Below, piece by piece: positions 1 through 8,610 of a stretch of DNA of 64,000 nucleotides (position 1 is its first letter; each line of letters opens with the position of its first letter). Made by a program: the position numbers and the translations under genes. Source of the stretch: Brumimicrobium sp041655765 (GTDB taxonomy: Bacteria; Bacteroidota; Bacteroidia; Flavobacteriales_D; Crocinitomicaceae); contig JBBAEU010000007.1 in NCBI GenBank assembly GCA_041655765.1, forward strand, positions 49,884 through 113,883, given 5' to 3'. The notes beneath the pieces were generated by a model, which did no database searches, had not been told where the DNA came from, and was given only the letters and a program-made list of their open reading frames with translations.

Positions 1-1
1 C

Positions 2-667
2 ATCAATGACATTTTAAAAGAAACACAGATTCCTGTTTTAGGGGAAGAAAAAGTTAAAGAGCCATACATTGTTCGAAAACATTGGGAAAAGATGTGGTGT
101 GTTGACCCGCTCGACGGCACAAAAGAATTTATCAAAAAAAATGGTGAGTTTGTCATCAATATTGCCCTTATTGAAAACAATAAACCTGTTTATGGAATTA
201 TTGCTTCTCCAGTTCATCAAAAGATAATACTTGGAGGAAAAGAGTTTGGTGCTTACCATATATCATACGAAAACGCCCTTTTTCCTGAAAAATGGGAAAA
301 ACTCCCTGTTTTATCCGAAAAAATTGAGACAGTTTATATGATTTCTTCAAGAAGTCACTTCTCTGGAAACCTTAAAAATCTTTCTGATACTTTGGAAGAT
401 AAATATGGGCCAGTCAAATCAATTGTCATGGGTTCAGCACTCAAATTTTTTGATTTGGTTATGGGTGATGCACACATTTATCCTAGATTTGCTCCTACAA
501 TGGAATGGGATATTGCCGCAGGACAAGCGATTTTCGAAGCGGTTGGCGGAAAAGTTATCGAAGTCGAAACAGGAAACCCTTTAACGTATAATAAAGAAGA
601 TTTAGAGAACCCTTATTTTATTGGTGTGAATCCGTCAATATCATTATCTCTGGAATTCTATCATTGA
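2..667 (+). CDS. cysQ: 3'(2'),5'-bisphosphate nucleotidase CysQ, 5'-truncated by the window edge
   Basis: The reading frame is open from base 2, so the start lies outside the window and 221 codons remain of a protein usually about 260 residues long. The inositol-monophosphatase-family metal site is visible as WCVDPLDGTKEF (from about base 95) and the second signature as WDIAAGQAIFEAVGG (from about base 505). CysQ hydrolyses 3'-phosphoadenosine 5'-phosphate to AMP and phosphate in the cytoplasm and supports sulfate assimilation. The stop TGA shares its last base with the ATG of the next gene, so translation is probably coupled to the outer-membrane barrel genes. The family call is firm; the substrate is inferred from the family. 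Confidence 0.93.
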   Translation: MNDILKETQIPVLGEEKVKEPYIVRKHWEKMWCVDPLDGTKEFIKKNGEFVINIALIENNKPVYGIIASPVHQKIILGGKEFGAYHISYENALFPEKWEKLPVLSEKIETVYMISSRSHFSGNLKNLSDTLEDKYGPVKSIVMGSALKFFDLVMGDAHIYPRFAPTMEWDIAAGQAIFEAVGGKVIEVETGNPLTYNKEDLENPYFIGVNPSISLSLEFYH

Positions 668-2256
668 TGAATTTTGTGAAACTTTTTTGGATTATATCTC
701 TATTGACTTTTTCCTCCTTGCCTCATGTATTTGGACAAAAGTTTCTGATTCATGCCGCCAAAAATGTGAAAGATGGAATCCTATTTACCATTGATTCTGA
801 CACATTAATCAGCGAAGGATTTTTTCCAATTTCTTATTCAAAAGCGCGTTATGAACTTCCAGAAAAAGACACCCTAAAGAAACGAAATTGGGTTGTTAGG
901 AAATTGTTGAAAGAACATTTCGTCCAATTAAAAGGAAAAAATTATTTGCTGGCAGTTGACCCATTATTTGAGATGAACTTAGGCAAAGAAATACTTCAAA
1001 AAACATACCCTTATGTTTATCAAAACACGAGAGGATTCCAAGCGTTTGGCGAAGTAAAAGGTATTTTATCTTTCTACACAGCTTTCTACGAAAATCAAGC
1101 TCGATTTGTTGATTATCAAGAAGAATATTTTAGAAGTCGCGGAGAATATTATCCAAACTCAGATGGAAGTTTATACAGTCAACAGAATGCTGTTGTTCCA
1201 AACGGAGGAAGAACAAAACCATTCAAAGCTAATGCTTTTGATTATGCCTCTTCTACAAGTTATATCAGATTAACACCCATCAAACAAATTGCAGTTCAAT
1301 TTGGAAATCAACCCAGGTTTTTTGGATGGGGACATCGCTCTTTGTTAATGTCCGACAACTCCTTTAATTTTACGCATCTCGATATTGATTTAGAAATTGT
1401 TAAAGGATTGAATTATAGCATTATCAGAGGTCAGCAACTGAATCTTTTTAGAAAAGTTTACACAAATTTGATTGAAAAACCTTATGAGAAAAAAGGTGTA
1501 GGTGTTCATTATTTAAGCTATCGGGTGAATCCATCATTTGTTATCGGACTTTTTGAGTCAACTATTTATTTAAGGGACGAAGCAAAAAGCGCACAACGGG
1601 TGAATAAATATTTTTACAATCCAATCATTGGAGTAAATACAGTCGTTTCAAGAGGGCAAGAAAGAAATGGTATGAAAAATCTGATTGGATTAAATTCAGC
1701 GTGGAAATTTCATCCGCAACATTTGGTTTATCTTCAATTCGCGTCTGATGATTTAAAGAATTTTGAATATGGTTTTCAAGTCGGATATCGTCTCGGAAAT
1801 CCATTCAAGATTAAAAATTTGCACATTCAAGTTGAATACAATCAAGCGTCTTCACGTCTTTATGCAGCGGAAAACAAGCGCATGAATTACACACACTTCA
1901 ACTTGCCATTGGCACACACGTTGGGCAACGATTTCAAAGAATTGATTGGTCGCATAAGCTATAAATGGAAAGGAATTTATATCGACATAGAAGGCGTTCT
2001 TTTCTTAACACAACAACCGTTAGCAGGAAAAACAACTTTGTTTGAGTCGAAGAGTCATTCGCCAGTTCTTCAACCAACAAAAACCTTAAATACAAATATT
2101 GAATTGGGCTATGAATTAAATCCTGCAACGCAATTGCGGGCTTTTATCGGAGCAAATTACAGAATCAGCAAAACAGACGGAGCACCAAGAATTGATTACG
2201 GAACTGCTTTTTTTGGTTTGCGTTCTTCTTTAAGAAACCAATACTTTGATTTTTGA
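667..2256 (+). CDS. Wzi/RemB-like outer-membrane beta-barrel protein (first of a pair)
   Basis: 529 residues from ATG 667, which overlaps the cysQ stop by one base; a TTG at 664 is in frame but unnecessary. Residues 1-24 form a signal peptide ending FGQ. The rest is rich in alternating aromatic and polar strands typical of a large barrel. Middle motifs such as FGNQPRFFGWGHRSLLMSD resemble the capsule-assembly Wzi family, annotated in Bacteroidota as Wzi or gliding-motility RemB. It probably sits in the outer membrane and binds or guides surface polysaccharide. It precedes a paralogue-like gene at a second one-base overlap. The family assignment rests on motif recollection and the exact role is not shown. 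Confidence 0.7.
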   Translation: MNFVKLFWIISLLTFSSLPHVFGQKFLIHAAKNVKDGILFTIDSDTLISEGFFPISYSKARYELPEKDTLKKRNWVVRKLLKEHFVQLKGKNYLLAVDPLFEMNLGKEILQKTYPYVYQNTRGFQAFGEVKGILSFYTAFYENQARFVDYQEEYFRSRGEYYPNSDGSLYSQQNAVVPNGGRTKPFKANAFDYASSTSYIRLTPIKQIAVQFGNQPRFFGWGHRSLLMSDNSFNFTHLDIDLEIVKGLNYSIIRGQQLNLFRKVYTNLIEKPYEKKGVGVHYLSYRVNPSFVIGLFESTIYLRDEAKSAQRVNKYFYNPIIGVNTVVSRGQERNGMKNLIGLNSAWKFHPQHLVYLQFASDDLKNFEYGFQVGYRLGNPFKIKNLHIQVEYNQASSRLYAAENKRMNYTHFNLPLAHTLGNDFKELIGRISYKWKGIYIDIEGVLFLTQQPLAGKTTLFESKSHSPVLQPTKTLNTNIELGYELNPATQLRAFIGANYRISKTDGAPRIDYGTAFFGLRSSLRNQYFDF

Positions 2257-3755
2257 TGAAGTGGATTTTGATCATATCGCTAATTTTAGTTCCTTTTACT
2301 GGATTCAGTCAAAAAGATAATGGAGAGGTTCATTACATTAATTTTGACCCATTTTTGGATGCTGATAGCCTTTTTTCTAATCCTGTTTTACCCATTAAAT
2401 CTCAAACCCAAGAAGTGGGATTTCGCTTAATAAACAAGGAAAATAAATGGATTTCTGGCAATTATATAACAATATTTCCTGTAGTTGATATTGCCTCTTC
2501 TTATCGTTCGGGTAGCTTGACAACCTCATCGTTTTATGGAGGCGCAGGAATTGGGATGACCGCCCATTTTTTTCAACAACTGTATGGACGATTTACATTA
2601 ACAAGTAATTATCATTATTACGATGGAATCCCAGACCCGTTTTCAAGCCTTTTTAAGACTGATTTTCAATCTTGGCAACAAAATAAGTTTTCATCGATTG
2701 GCTTACAACCTCAAGGCAGGTTGAGCTATTCACCTTATGATTTTTTAAATTTACAAGTTGGAATTGATCAAAGTTTTATTGGACAAGGAAACCGTTCAAT
2801 GTTGTTGAGTGATTACGGAGCACCCTATCCATTTGTTCAGCTTCAAACAAAAATTTGGAAAATAGAAGTTACCAATTTATATCAATTTTTTAAAGAAAAT
2901 AAAGGCATTGAAACGATTCCAAAATATGCATCTACGCATTTCTTTAATTTCAATATTTTGGATGGTTTTCAATTTGGAATATTTGAATCAGTTGTCTTTT
3001 CTCCAAAAGACACTTTAACGCACAGAGGATATGAAGTCGCTTATCTGAATCCTTTCCTTTTCTATCGTCCAACTGAATACGGCTTAGGTTCACAAGACAG
3101 ACTATTGATCGGGTTAAATTTGAGCTATGAATTTAACAATGTTATGCTTTATGGGCAGTTTGTACTGGATGAATTCGTATTAAAAGAAATGTTAAATCGA
3201 ACCCGTTGGTGGGCTAATAAATATGCAGGGCAATTTGGAATAAAAGGCAAAAACACTTTCATAAATGGAAATAGAATTACATGGTTAGGAGAATTAAATT
3301 TTGCACGACCCTTTACTTATTCTCATTTGAATAAAAGCACCTCATATAGTAACCAAGGAAGACCTTTGGCGCATCCGATGGGAGCGAATTTTGCAGAAGT
3401 TTTTATTGAAACAACATTGCAAGTTCATTCAAAATGGAAACTTGGCACACAATTTTTCTTTGTACAACAAGGTGGATATGATGGAACTGCGCAAATTTCT
3501 TTTGGAAAAGACGTCAACCAATCGTATGTTTATCGGCCTTATGAATATGGCTACCATATTGGTGGAAACGGAAAAGTTAATCGTTTTCATTTTTCGGTAA
3601 ATGGAAACTATATTATCTCAAAGAAGTTGGCTTTAGAAGTTTTTGTTCGCCCTGGAATAGAACTCAACAATTTTACGGGCAAATATCAAGGTCATTTTAT
3701 GGTTTTAGGCGGAATACGAACCAACTTATGGAATGATAGGAGCTTTAGTTTTTAG
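2256..3755 (+). CDS. Wzi/RemB-like outer-membrane beta-barrel protein (second of a pair)
   Basis: 499 residues from ATG 2256, overlapping the previous stop by one base (TGATG). Residues 1-19 are a signal peptide ending GFSQ. It parallels the preceding protein: the segment IGQGNRSMLLSDYGAPYPFVQL matches the FGWGHRSLLMSD region, followed by a similar order of strands. This suggests two diverged copies acting together, possibly as a heteromeric outer-membrane polysaccharide anchor or secretin-like unit. No lipobox is present. The short spacing makes cysQ and the two barrels one transcription unit. Function beyond outer-membrane localisation is inferred. Confidence 0.68.
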   Translation: MKWILIISLILVPFTGFSQKDNGEVHYINFDPFLDADSLFSNPVLPIKSQTQEVGFRLINKENKWISGNYITIFPVVDIASSYRSGSLTTSSFYGGAGIGMTAHFFQQLYGRFTLTSNYHYYDGIPDPFSSLFKTDFQSWQQNKFSSIGLQPQGRLSYSPYDFLNLQVGIDQSFIGQGNRSMLLSDYGAPYPFVQLQTKIWKIEVTNLYQFFKENKGIETIPKYASTHFFNFNILDGFQFGIFESVVFSPKDTLTHRGYEVAYLNPFLFYRPTEYGLGSQDRLLIGLNLSYEFNNVMLYGQFVLDEFVLKEMLNRTRWWANKYAGQFGIKGKNTFINGNRITWLGELNFARPFTYSHLNKSTSYSNQGRPLAHPMGANFAEVFIETTLQVHSKWKLGTQFFFVQQGGYDGTAQISFGKDVNQSYVYRPYEYGYHIGGNGKVNRFHFSVNGNYIISKKLALEVFVRPGIELNNFTGKYQGHFMVLGGIRTNLWNDRSFSF

Positions 3756-3761
3756 GCATTT

Positions 3762-3846
3762 GGGCGTGTCCCTGCGGGTCGGGCTTTCCGTTACAAGTCC
3801 TCGCTCGTTCCTCTCTGTGGGCTTTCCACTGCTATCCCTCACGCGA
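3762..3846. repeat. GC-rich intergenic repeat-type element
   Basis: An 85-bp GC-rich island in otherwise AT-rich intergenic DNA, beginning seven bases after the barrel stop. It carries two imperfect internal copies of GGGCTTTCC (3781-3789 and 3820-3828), each followed by a pyrimidine-rich run. It resembles short dispersed elements that I recall from flavobacterial intergenic regions, but only one copy lies in this window, so repetition is not shown here. It codes for nothing convincing. Confidence 0.5.
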
Positions 3847-3877
3847 AGAAATCTTCAAATAATAGACACTTCCCGAC

Positions 3878-4321
3878 TCAAAAAAGCCAGAATCTTTTTT
3901 TTCTTTTTGAAGATTTATAATTGAAATGAGCAATTTTATTTTGCAATTGATGCGAAAACTCGCCACCTTCGGGATGGAGCATTTGCCAAACTTTGTCCCA
4001 ACCCAAAAACCCACCGATATTTCTATCATCTATAAAAATATCTGCACCAATTTTACGACTGAATCCTACCTCTTCGCTTTCACCCTTATAATTTTCATTA
4101 ATGGCAAAAAATTCCACACCATTTTCTCTACAAAACTCAACTGCTTCGTCCAATTCTTTTCCATGGCGAAATGTCCACAAAATCAATTTATGCCCTTTAG
4201 ATTGAAGTGCTTTTAGTGTTTCAAATGCAAACATCATCTTCTCTCCAATCTCGGGAAATTTGTGTTCAACAATAGTCCCATCAAAATCTACTGCAATTAT
4301 CTTACCTTCTGGATGATTCAT
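3878..4321 (-). CDS. small HAD-superfamily hydrolase (BT0820-like)
   Basis: 147 residues. Motif I is IAVDFDGTIVE near the N-terminus, giving the DxDxT nucleophile and acid/base aspartates. A lysine-bearing helix follows, and the acidic motif IFIDDRNIGG lies near residue 95. There is no cap domain, so this is a minimal C0-type HAD phosphatase or nucleotidase resembling small Bacteroides HAD proteins. The cytoplasmic substrate is unknown. The last 20 residues are basic (KSSKRKKR). It stands alone on the minus strand between the repeat element and a gene-poor 268-base gap. Confidence 0.75.
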   Translation of the reverse strand: MNHPEGKIIAVDFDGTIVEHKFPEIGEKMMFAFETLKALQSKGHKLILWTFRHGKELDEAVEFCRENGVEFFAINENYKGESEEVGFSRKIGADIFIDDRNIGGFLGWDKVWQMLHPEGGEFSHQLQNKIAHFNYKSSKRKKRFWLF

Positions 4322-4529
4322 TTTTGATACTTTCTATAAATTCAACTTTCTCTAACTCACTTTTTATATCAATCCGACAAGGATTAATCCTGTTGGTTCT
4401 TTCCTACATAATTCGGTTAAGGCATCTCTTATTTTTTCAGAGACATCTATTTGATAAAGAATACTTTTTCCTCTTTATCCACGGATAGAACTACCCTTAA
4501 TGTTTATACGAATATACACAATACAAACT

Positions 4530-4566
4530 AAAGAAAGCTATTTCTACAATGAAATAGCTTTCTTTT
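4530..4566 (-). terminator. terminator hairpin of prpBCD operon
   Basis: A perfect 15-bp stem (4530-4544 with 4551-4565) with a six-base loop lies 24 bases beyond the prpD stop. On the minus strand it ends in a T-rich stretch. The position and strength fit the end of the methylcitrate operon. Confidence 0.7.
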
Positions 4567-4589
4567 AACTTATTTTCAATCTTTACAGC

Positions 4590-6041
4590 CTAGATAACAA
4601 GTAAGTCAACAAACTCATTAACATTTAGGCTAATAAGTTTATCAAACCCTAATGTTTGTTCTTGTACAACTTTTTGCTGTTTTTCAGGGAATATTCTTGC
4701 CAAATTAATTTTGTATTTTTTAATTAATTCAGGAATACCTTCTTCTCTTCTACGTTTATGTCCAATTGGATAATGAACTTCCACTTCGTCAAGAATTGTT
4801 CCATCATTTAACTCAATAGTTAAAGCATTGGCAATTGAACGTTTTTCTGGATTGTGATAATCTGCTGTATATTGTTTATCTTCAACACAGATAATTTTAT
4901 CGCGCAGTTCATCGATTCTTGGATCTGAAGCCACATCGTCTTCGTAATCTGCTGCTGTTAAACGTCCATGAATTAAAGGCACAGCAACCATATATTGAAT
5001 ACAATGGTCACGATCAGCTGGGTTATTAAGTGGTCCTTTCTTATCAATAATTCTAATTGCTGCCTCATGTGTTCTAATTGTCACTTTCTTTATATCATCA
5101 GAAGTTTTACCTTTTGCTTTCAATGTGTTATAAAGAGTCATTGCTGCTTCTACTGCAGTTTGAGAGTGGAATTCGGCAGGGAATGAAATTTTAAATAAAA
5201 CGTTTTCCATTACGTATGAACCGTAAGGTCTTTGAAATTTAAACTCATTTCCTTTGAAAGAAACATCATAGAATCCCCAAACTGGTGCTGTTAAAACGGA
5301 TGGATATCCCATCTCTCCAGTTTGAGCGATTAAAGCCAAACGTACAGCTCTTGACGTTGCGTCACCAGCAGCCCAAGACTTTCGAGAACCAGTATTTGGA
5401 GCATGACGGTATGTTCTTAAAGACTGTCCATCTACAAAAGCTAAAGAAATCGCATTAATTAACTCATCACGATTCAACCCAATTAATTTTCCAACAACAG
5501 CTGTTGAAGCTAATTTCACAAGAATTACGTGGTCTAATCCAACACCATTGAAGGAGTTTTCAAGTGCCATACAACCTTGAATTTCGTGTGCCATAATCAT
5601 TGCTTCTAGCACTTGTTTCATTTTCAAAGGCGCTTTCCCTTCTGCGATGTTTGTTCTTGAAAGCCAATCAGCCGTAGCTAAAATTCCTCCCAAGTTATCA
5701 GATGGATGTCCCCATTCTGCCGCTAACCAAGTATCATTAAAGTCTAACCAACGAATAATCGCACCGATGTTAAAGGCGGCTTGAACTGGGTCAAGTTGGA
5801 ACTGAGTTCCTGGAACTTTTGCACCATTTGGAACAGTTGTTCCTTTAACGACTGGACCTAACAACTTTGTACAAGCTGGATAAGTTAAAGCTTCCAAGCC
5901 ACATCCTATTGTATCCAATAGGCAGTAATGGGCCGTTTCCCAAGCCAAATCGCTTTTAATTTCGTAATTCAATACATAATCCGCAATGTCTGCCAAAACT
6001 TTATCTGGCTGCGGTCTTTCATTTGAAATGTGTGAAGACAT
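4590..6041 (-). CDS. prpD: 2-methylcitrate dehydratase PrpD
   Basis: 483 residues, the usual PrpD length. The MmgE/PrpD fold is recognisable from LLDTIGCGLEAL near residue 42, IRWLDFNDTWLAAEWGHPSDNLGGILA near residue 97, and SAADG-like SLAFVDGQSLRTYRH around residue 200. It dehydrates 2-methylcitrate to 2-methyl-cis-aconitate in propionate oxidation. It is the last gene of prpB-prpC-prpD. No acnD/prpF is nearby, so the PrpD route rather than the AcnD route appears to be used. Confidence 0.95.
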   Translation of the reverse strand: MSSHISNERPQPDKVLADIADYVLNYEIKSDLAWETAHYCLLDTIGCGLEALTYPACTKLLGPVVKGTTVPNGAKVPGTQFQLDPVQAAFNIGAIIRWLDFNDTWLAAEWGHPSDNLGGILATADWLSRTNIAEGKAPLKMKQVLEAMIMAHEIQGCMALENSFNGVGLDHVILVKLASTAVVGKLIGLNRDELINAISLAFVDGQSLRTYRHAPNTGSRKSWAAGDATSRAVRLALIAQTGEMGYPSVLTAPVWGFYDVSFKGNEFKFQRPYGSYVMENVLFKISFPAEFHSQTAVEAAMTLYNTLKAKGKTSDDIKKVTIRTHEAAIRIIDKKGPLNNPADRDHCIQYMVAVPLIHGRLTAADYEDDVASDPRIDELRDKIICVEDKQYTADYHNPEKRSIANALTIELNDGTILDEVEVHYPIGHKRRREEGIPELIKKYKINLARIFPEKQQKVVQEQTLGFDKLISLNVNEFVDLLVI

Positions 6042-6118
6042 ACTTTTTTAAGATATTTAATTGATTTATAATTTTTCATGTCCGTATAAACATTTGTATT
6101 CATCCAGACATGAAGTTT

Positions 6119-7264
6119 TTACTTTCTTTTTTCTAATGCAACAAACTCTTTATTCTCTGGTCCAGTATAATTTGCACTTGGACGAATAATTTTACCATCT
6201 TGTCTTTGTTCCATTGCGTGTGCTGCCCAGCCCGTCATTCTTGAGATTACGAATAAAGGTGTAAACATCAATGTTGGCACGCCCATTCTGTGATAAGAAA
6301 CCGCTGAGAACCAATCCAAATTAGGAAACATTTTTTTGATATCCCACATTACTGATTCCAATCTTTCTGCCACATCAAAAAGTAGCATATCACCCGCTTC
6401 TTTAGATAATTTTCTTGCTACCTCTTTAATCACAATGTTTCTTGGGTCAGAAATGGTATAAACTGGATGGCCAAATCCGATGATAATTTCTTTTCTAGCG
6501 ATTCTTTCGCGGATATCAGCCTCAGCTTCGTCTGCTGAAGAATATCGACTTTGAATATCAAATGCCACCTCGTTTGCCCCACCATGTTTTGGTCCTCTTA
6601 ATGCTCCGATAGCACCTGTAATTGCTGAATAGATATCAGAACCTGTCCCAGTAATCACCCTACTTGTAAAAGTTGATGCGTTAAATTCATGTTCAGCGTA
6701 CAAATTCAAAGAAATTTGCATTGCTTCCACCCATGACTCAGACGGTTTTTTACCATGTAACAAGTGTAAGAAATGACCTCCAACTGTTTCGTCGTCTGTT
6801 TCTACCTCAATTTCTCTTCCGTTGTGTGAATAATGGTACCAATACAGCAGAGCAGACCCCAAAGAAGCGATTAGTTTATCTGCAATATCTCTTGCTCCTG
6901 CCATATTGTGATCTTCTTTCTCAGGCATTAATGTTCCTAAAACAGAAGCATACGTTCTCATAACATCCATTGGATGGGCAGTAGAAGGAAGTTCTTTAAG
7001 TACATTTTTTGCAACTTGAGGCAATCCCCTTAATGAAATTAATTTTTCAGTATAATTTTTTAACTGTGATTTGTTTGGTAACTCACCGTATAACAACAAA
7101 TAAGCAACTTCTTCAAAAGTTGTTTTTTCTGCCAAATCAAGAATATCGTATCCTCTATAATGTAAGTCATTTCCACTTTTACCGACACTTGCTAGTGCTG
7201 TATTTCCTGCAGCCACTCCAGAAAGTGCTACACTTTTTTTTGGTTTGAATTTCGTTTCTTCCAT
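6119..7264 (-). CDS. prpC: 2-methylcitrate synthase PrpC
   Basis: 381 residues, a short citrate-synthase-fold protein of methylcitrate synthase type. Catalytic-region motifs are GPKHGGANEVAFD (about residue 225), IIGFGHPVYTISDPRN (about 262) and a C-terminal substrate arginine region in ARMTGW-like RMTGWAAHAMEQ. It condenses propionyl-CoA with oxaloacetate. Its ATG shares one base with the prpB stop (TAATG), showing translational coupling. Assignment to methylcitrate rather than citrate synthase rests on length and prp neighbours. Confidence 0.94.
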   Translation of the reverse strand: MEETKFKPKKSVALSGVAAGNTALASVGKSGNDLHYRGYDILDLAEKTTFEEVAYLLLYGELPNKSQLKNYTEKLISLRGLPQVAKNVLKELPSTAHPMDVMRTYASVLGTLMPEKEDHNMAGARDIADKLIASLGSALLYWYHYSHNGREIEVETDDETVGGHFLHLLHGKKPSESWVEAMQISLNLYAEHEFNASTFTSRVITGTGSDIYSAITGAIGALRGPKHGGANEVAFDIQSRYSSADEAEADIRERIARKEIIIGFGHPVYTISDPRNIVIKEVARKLSKEAGDMLLFDVAERLESVMWDIKKMFPNLDWFSAVSYHRMGVPTLMFTPLFVISRMTGWAAHAMEQRQDGKIIRPSANYTGPENKEFVALEKRK

Positions 7265-8148
7265 TACTTTTTATTTTTAAATAAATCATCTAATTTCTGT
7301 TCATAATCGTGGTAACCGATGCTTTCGTATAATTCTTCGCGAGTTTGCATGAGGTTAAGAACATTTTTTTGTGTTCCCTCTTCTCTTATTGCCTTATATA
7401 CAGTTTGCGCAGCTTTATTTGCCGCACGAAACGCTGATAAGGGATATAAAATCAATTCTACTCCAGCTTCTTTTAATTCATCCACTGTGTACATATCAAT
7501 TTTTCCAAATTCCGTGACATTAGCTAAGACAGGGATTCCTGTTACCTCAACGAATTTTTTATACGCTGAAATATCTGGAACTGCCTCTGCGAAGATAAAA
7601 TCTGCACCTGCTTCTTTATAAGCAACTGCTCGTTCCAAGGTTCTGTCTGGACCTTCACTTTCCCATGCATCAGTTCTTGCACCAATTACAAAGTTTTCAT
7701 CATAACGCGCATCAACTGCTGATTTGATTCTATCAACCATTTCACCTTGGGTTACCAACTCTTTATTTGGTCGATGTCCACATCTTTTTGCTCCAACCTG
7801 ATCTTCCATGTGAAGTGCTGCAGCACCATTTCGTATTAATTCTTTTACGGTACGCGCAACGTTAAATGCGGAAGGACCAAATCCCGTGTCAATATCGACC
7901 AACAAAGGCACGTCTGTAACATTTGTAATTCTTCTGACATCAATTAGAACATCTTCAAGATTTGTAATTCCTAAATCTGGTATTCCAAGCGAGCCTGCAG
8001 CAACGCCACCGCCAGAAAGATAAATTGCATTATATCCTGCTTGTTCTGCTAATAGTGCGTGATTTGCGTTGATAGTTCCTATAATTTGAAGCGGATTTTC
8101 TTTCTTCATTGCTTCACGGAAACGTAAACCTGGAGATTTTAAATTCAT
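7264..8148 (-). CDS. prpB: methylisocitrate lyase PrpB
   Basis: 294 residues, isocitrate-lyase/PEP-mutase superfamily. The metal site is LLVDIDTGFG and the catalytic signature is AKRCGHRPNKELV, containing the KRCGH motif. It cleaves 2-methylisocitrate to pyruvate and succinate, closing the methylcitrate cycle with PrpC and PrpD. It is the first gene of the operon. A -7-type promoter lies about 70 bases upstream on the minus strand. No dedicated prpR regulator is adjacent. Confidence 0.95.
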   Translation of the reverse strand: MNLKSPGLRFREAMKKENPLQIIGTINANHALLAEQAGYNAIYLSGGGVAAGSLGIPDLGITNLEDVLIDVRRITNVTDVPLLVDIDTGFGPSAFNVARTVKELIRNGAAALHMEDQVGAKRCGHRPNKELVTQGEMVDRIKSAVDARYDENFVIGARTDAWESEGPDRTLERAVAYKEAGADFIFAEAVPDISAYKKFVEVTGIPVLANVTEFGKIDMYTVDELKEAGVELILYPLSAFRAANKAAQTVYKAIREEGTQKNVLNLMQTREELYESIGYHDYEQKLDDLFKNKK

Positions 8149-8218
8149 ATTTCTATCGATTTAGTAGAGGTATTCTAAAAAAAATAAACATTTTACCAAC
8201 CTCATTTTAAAAGTGCCT

Positions 8219-8249
8219 CAAAAATACAAATCAATGCTTGATTTTTCAA
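8219..8249 (-). promoter_or_regulatory. promoter of prpBCD
   Basis: On the minus strand a TATTTTTG -7 box (8219-8226) is preceded after 20 bases by TTG (8247-8249). This matches the Bacteroidota TTTG/TAnnTTTG promoter and leaves a leader of roughly 65 bases before the prpB ATG. Confidence 0.6.
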
Positions 8250-8358
8250 GTTTTTGGAGGTGTTTATTTTAAGAAGTTGATTTCATTCACTAATTGTGTG
8301 GATTTATGGATAAAAGGTATAAATTAATACATAATATAACACATTTTTTTGAATCGTG

Positions 8359-8388
8359 TTGGTATATTCTAAGAAAATGTTATTTTTG
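8359..8388 (+). promoter_or_regulatory. promoter of the tRNA gene
   Basis: TTG at 8359-8361, a 19-base spacer and TATTTTTG at 8381-8388 form a good Bacteroidota promoter about 43 bases upstream of the mature tRNA 5' end. Confidence 0.6.
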
Positions 8389-8431
8389 CACTCACTCTGG
8401 GTTGAAATGGCTGGATATCTGGAGTGATTTG

Positions 8432-8505
8432 GGTCCTATAACTCAGCTGGTTAGAGTATCTGACTCATAATCAGAAAGTCACAGGTTCAAGTCCTGTTGG
8501 GACCA
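8432..8505 (+). tRNA. tRNA with CAU anticodon, probably tRNA-Ile2 (lysidine-modified)
   Basis: All four arms fold. The acceptor GGTCCTA (8432-8438) pairs with TGGGACC (8498-8504), and A8505 is the discriminator. The D stem is ACTC/GAGT, the anticodon stem TCTGA/TCAGA with loop CTCATAA, and the T stem ACAGG/CCTGT. The anticodon CAT is at 8466-8468. The C4-G69 and C5-G68 acceptor pairs match the recognition elements known for TilS, favouring isoleucine AUA decoding over elongator methionine. CC follows the discriminator but the terminal A of CCA is not encoded. Confidence 0.92.
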
Positions 8506-8515
8506 CCTTAAAAAC

Positions 8516-8550
8516 CAAAGCCTTACAAAATTGTAGGGCTTTGTTTTTTT
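8516..8550 (+). terminator. Rho-independent terminator of the tRNA
   Basis: A 12-bp stem (8516-8527 with 8532-8543, one T-G pair) with loop AAAT is followed by seven T. It starts 11 bases after the tRNA. Confidence 0.9.
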
Positions 8551-8610
8551 ATCTTTGTAAAACATTAATCAAAAACTAAGTTGAGATTTGTTTTTAAATT
8601 TCTACAGGTA

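Noticed and set aside
4364..4474. Minus-strand 36-codon open stretch reading like a protein tail (KIRDALTELCRKEPTGLILV)
   Set aside because: No start codon, no recognised family and too short; it may be a remnant but the evidence is too thin.
6119..7264. Calling this gene gltA (citrate synthase)
   Set aside because: Length of 381 residues and placement directly between prpB and prpD favour methylcitrate synthase.
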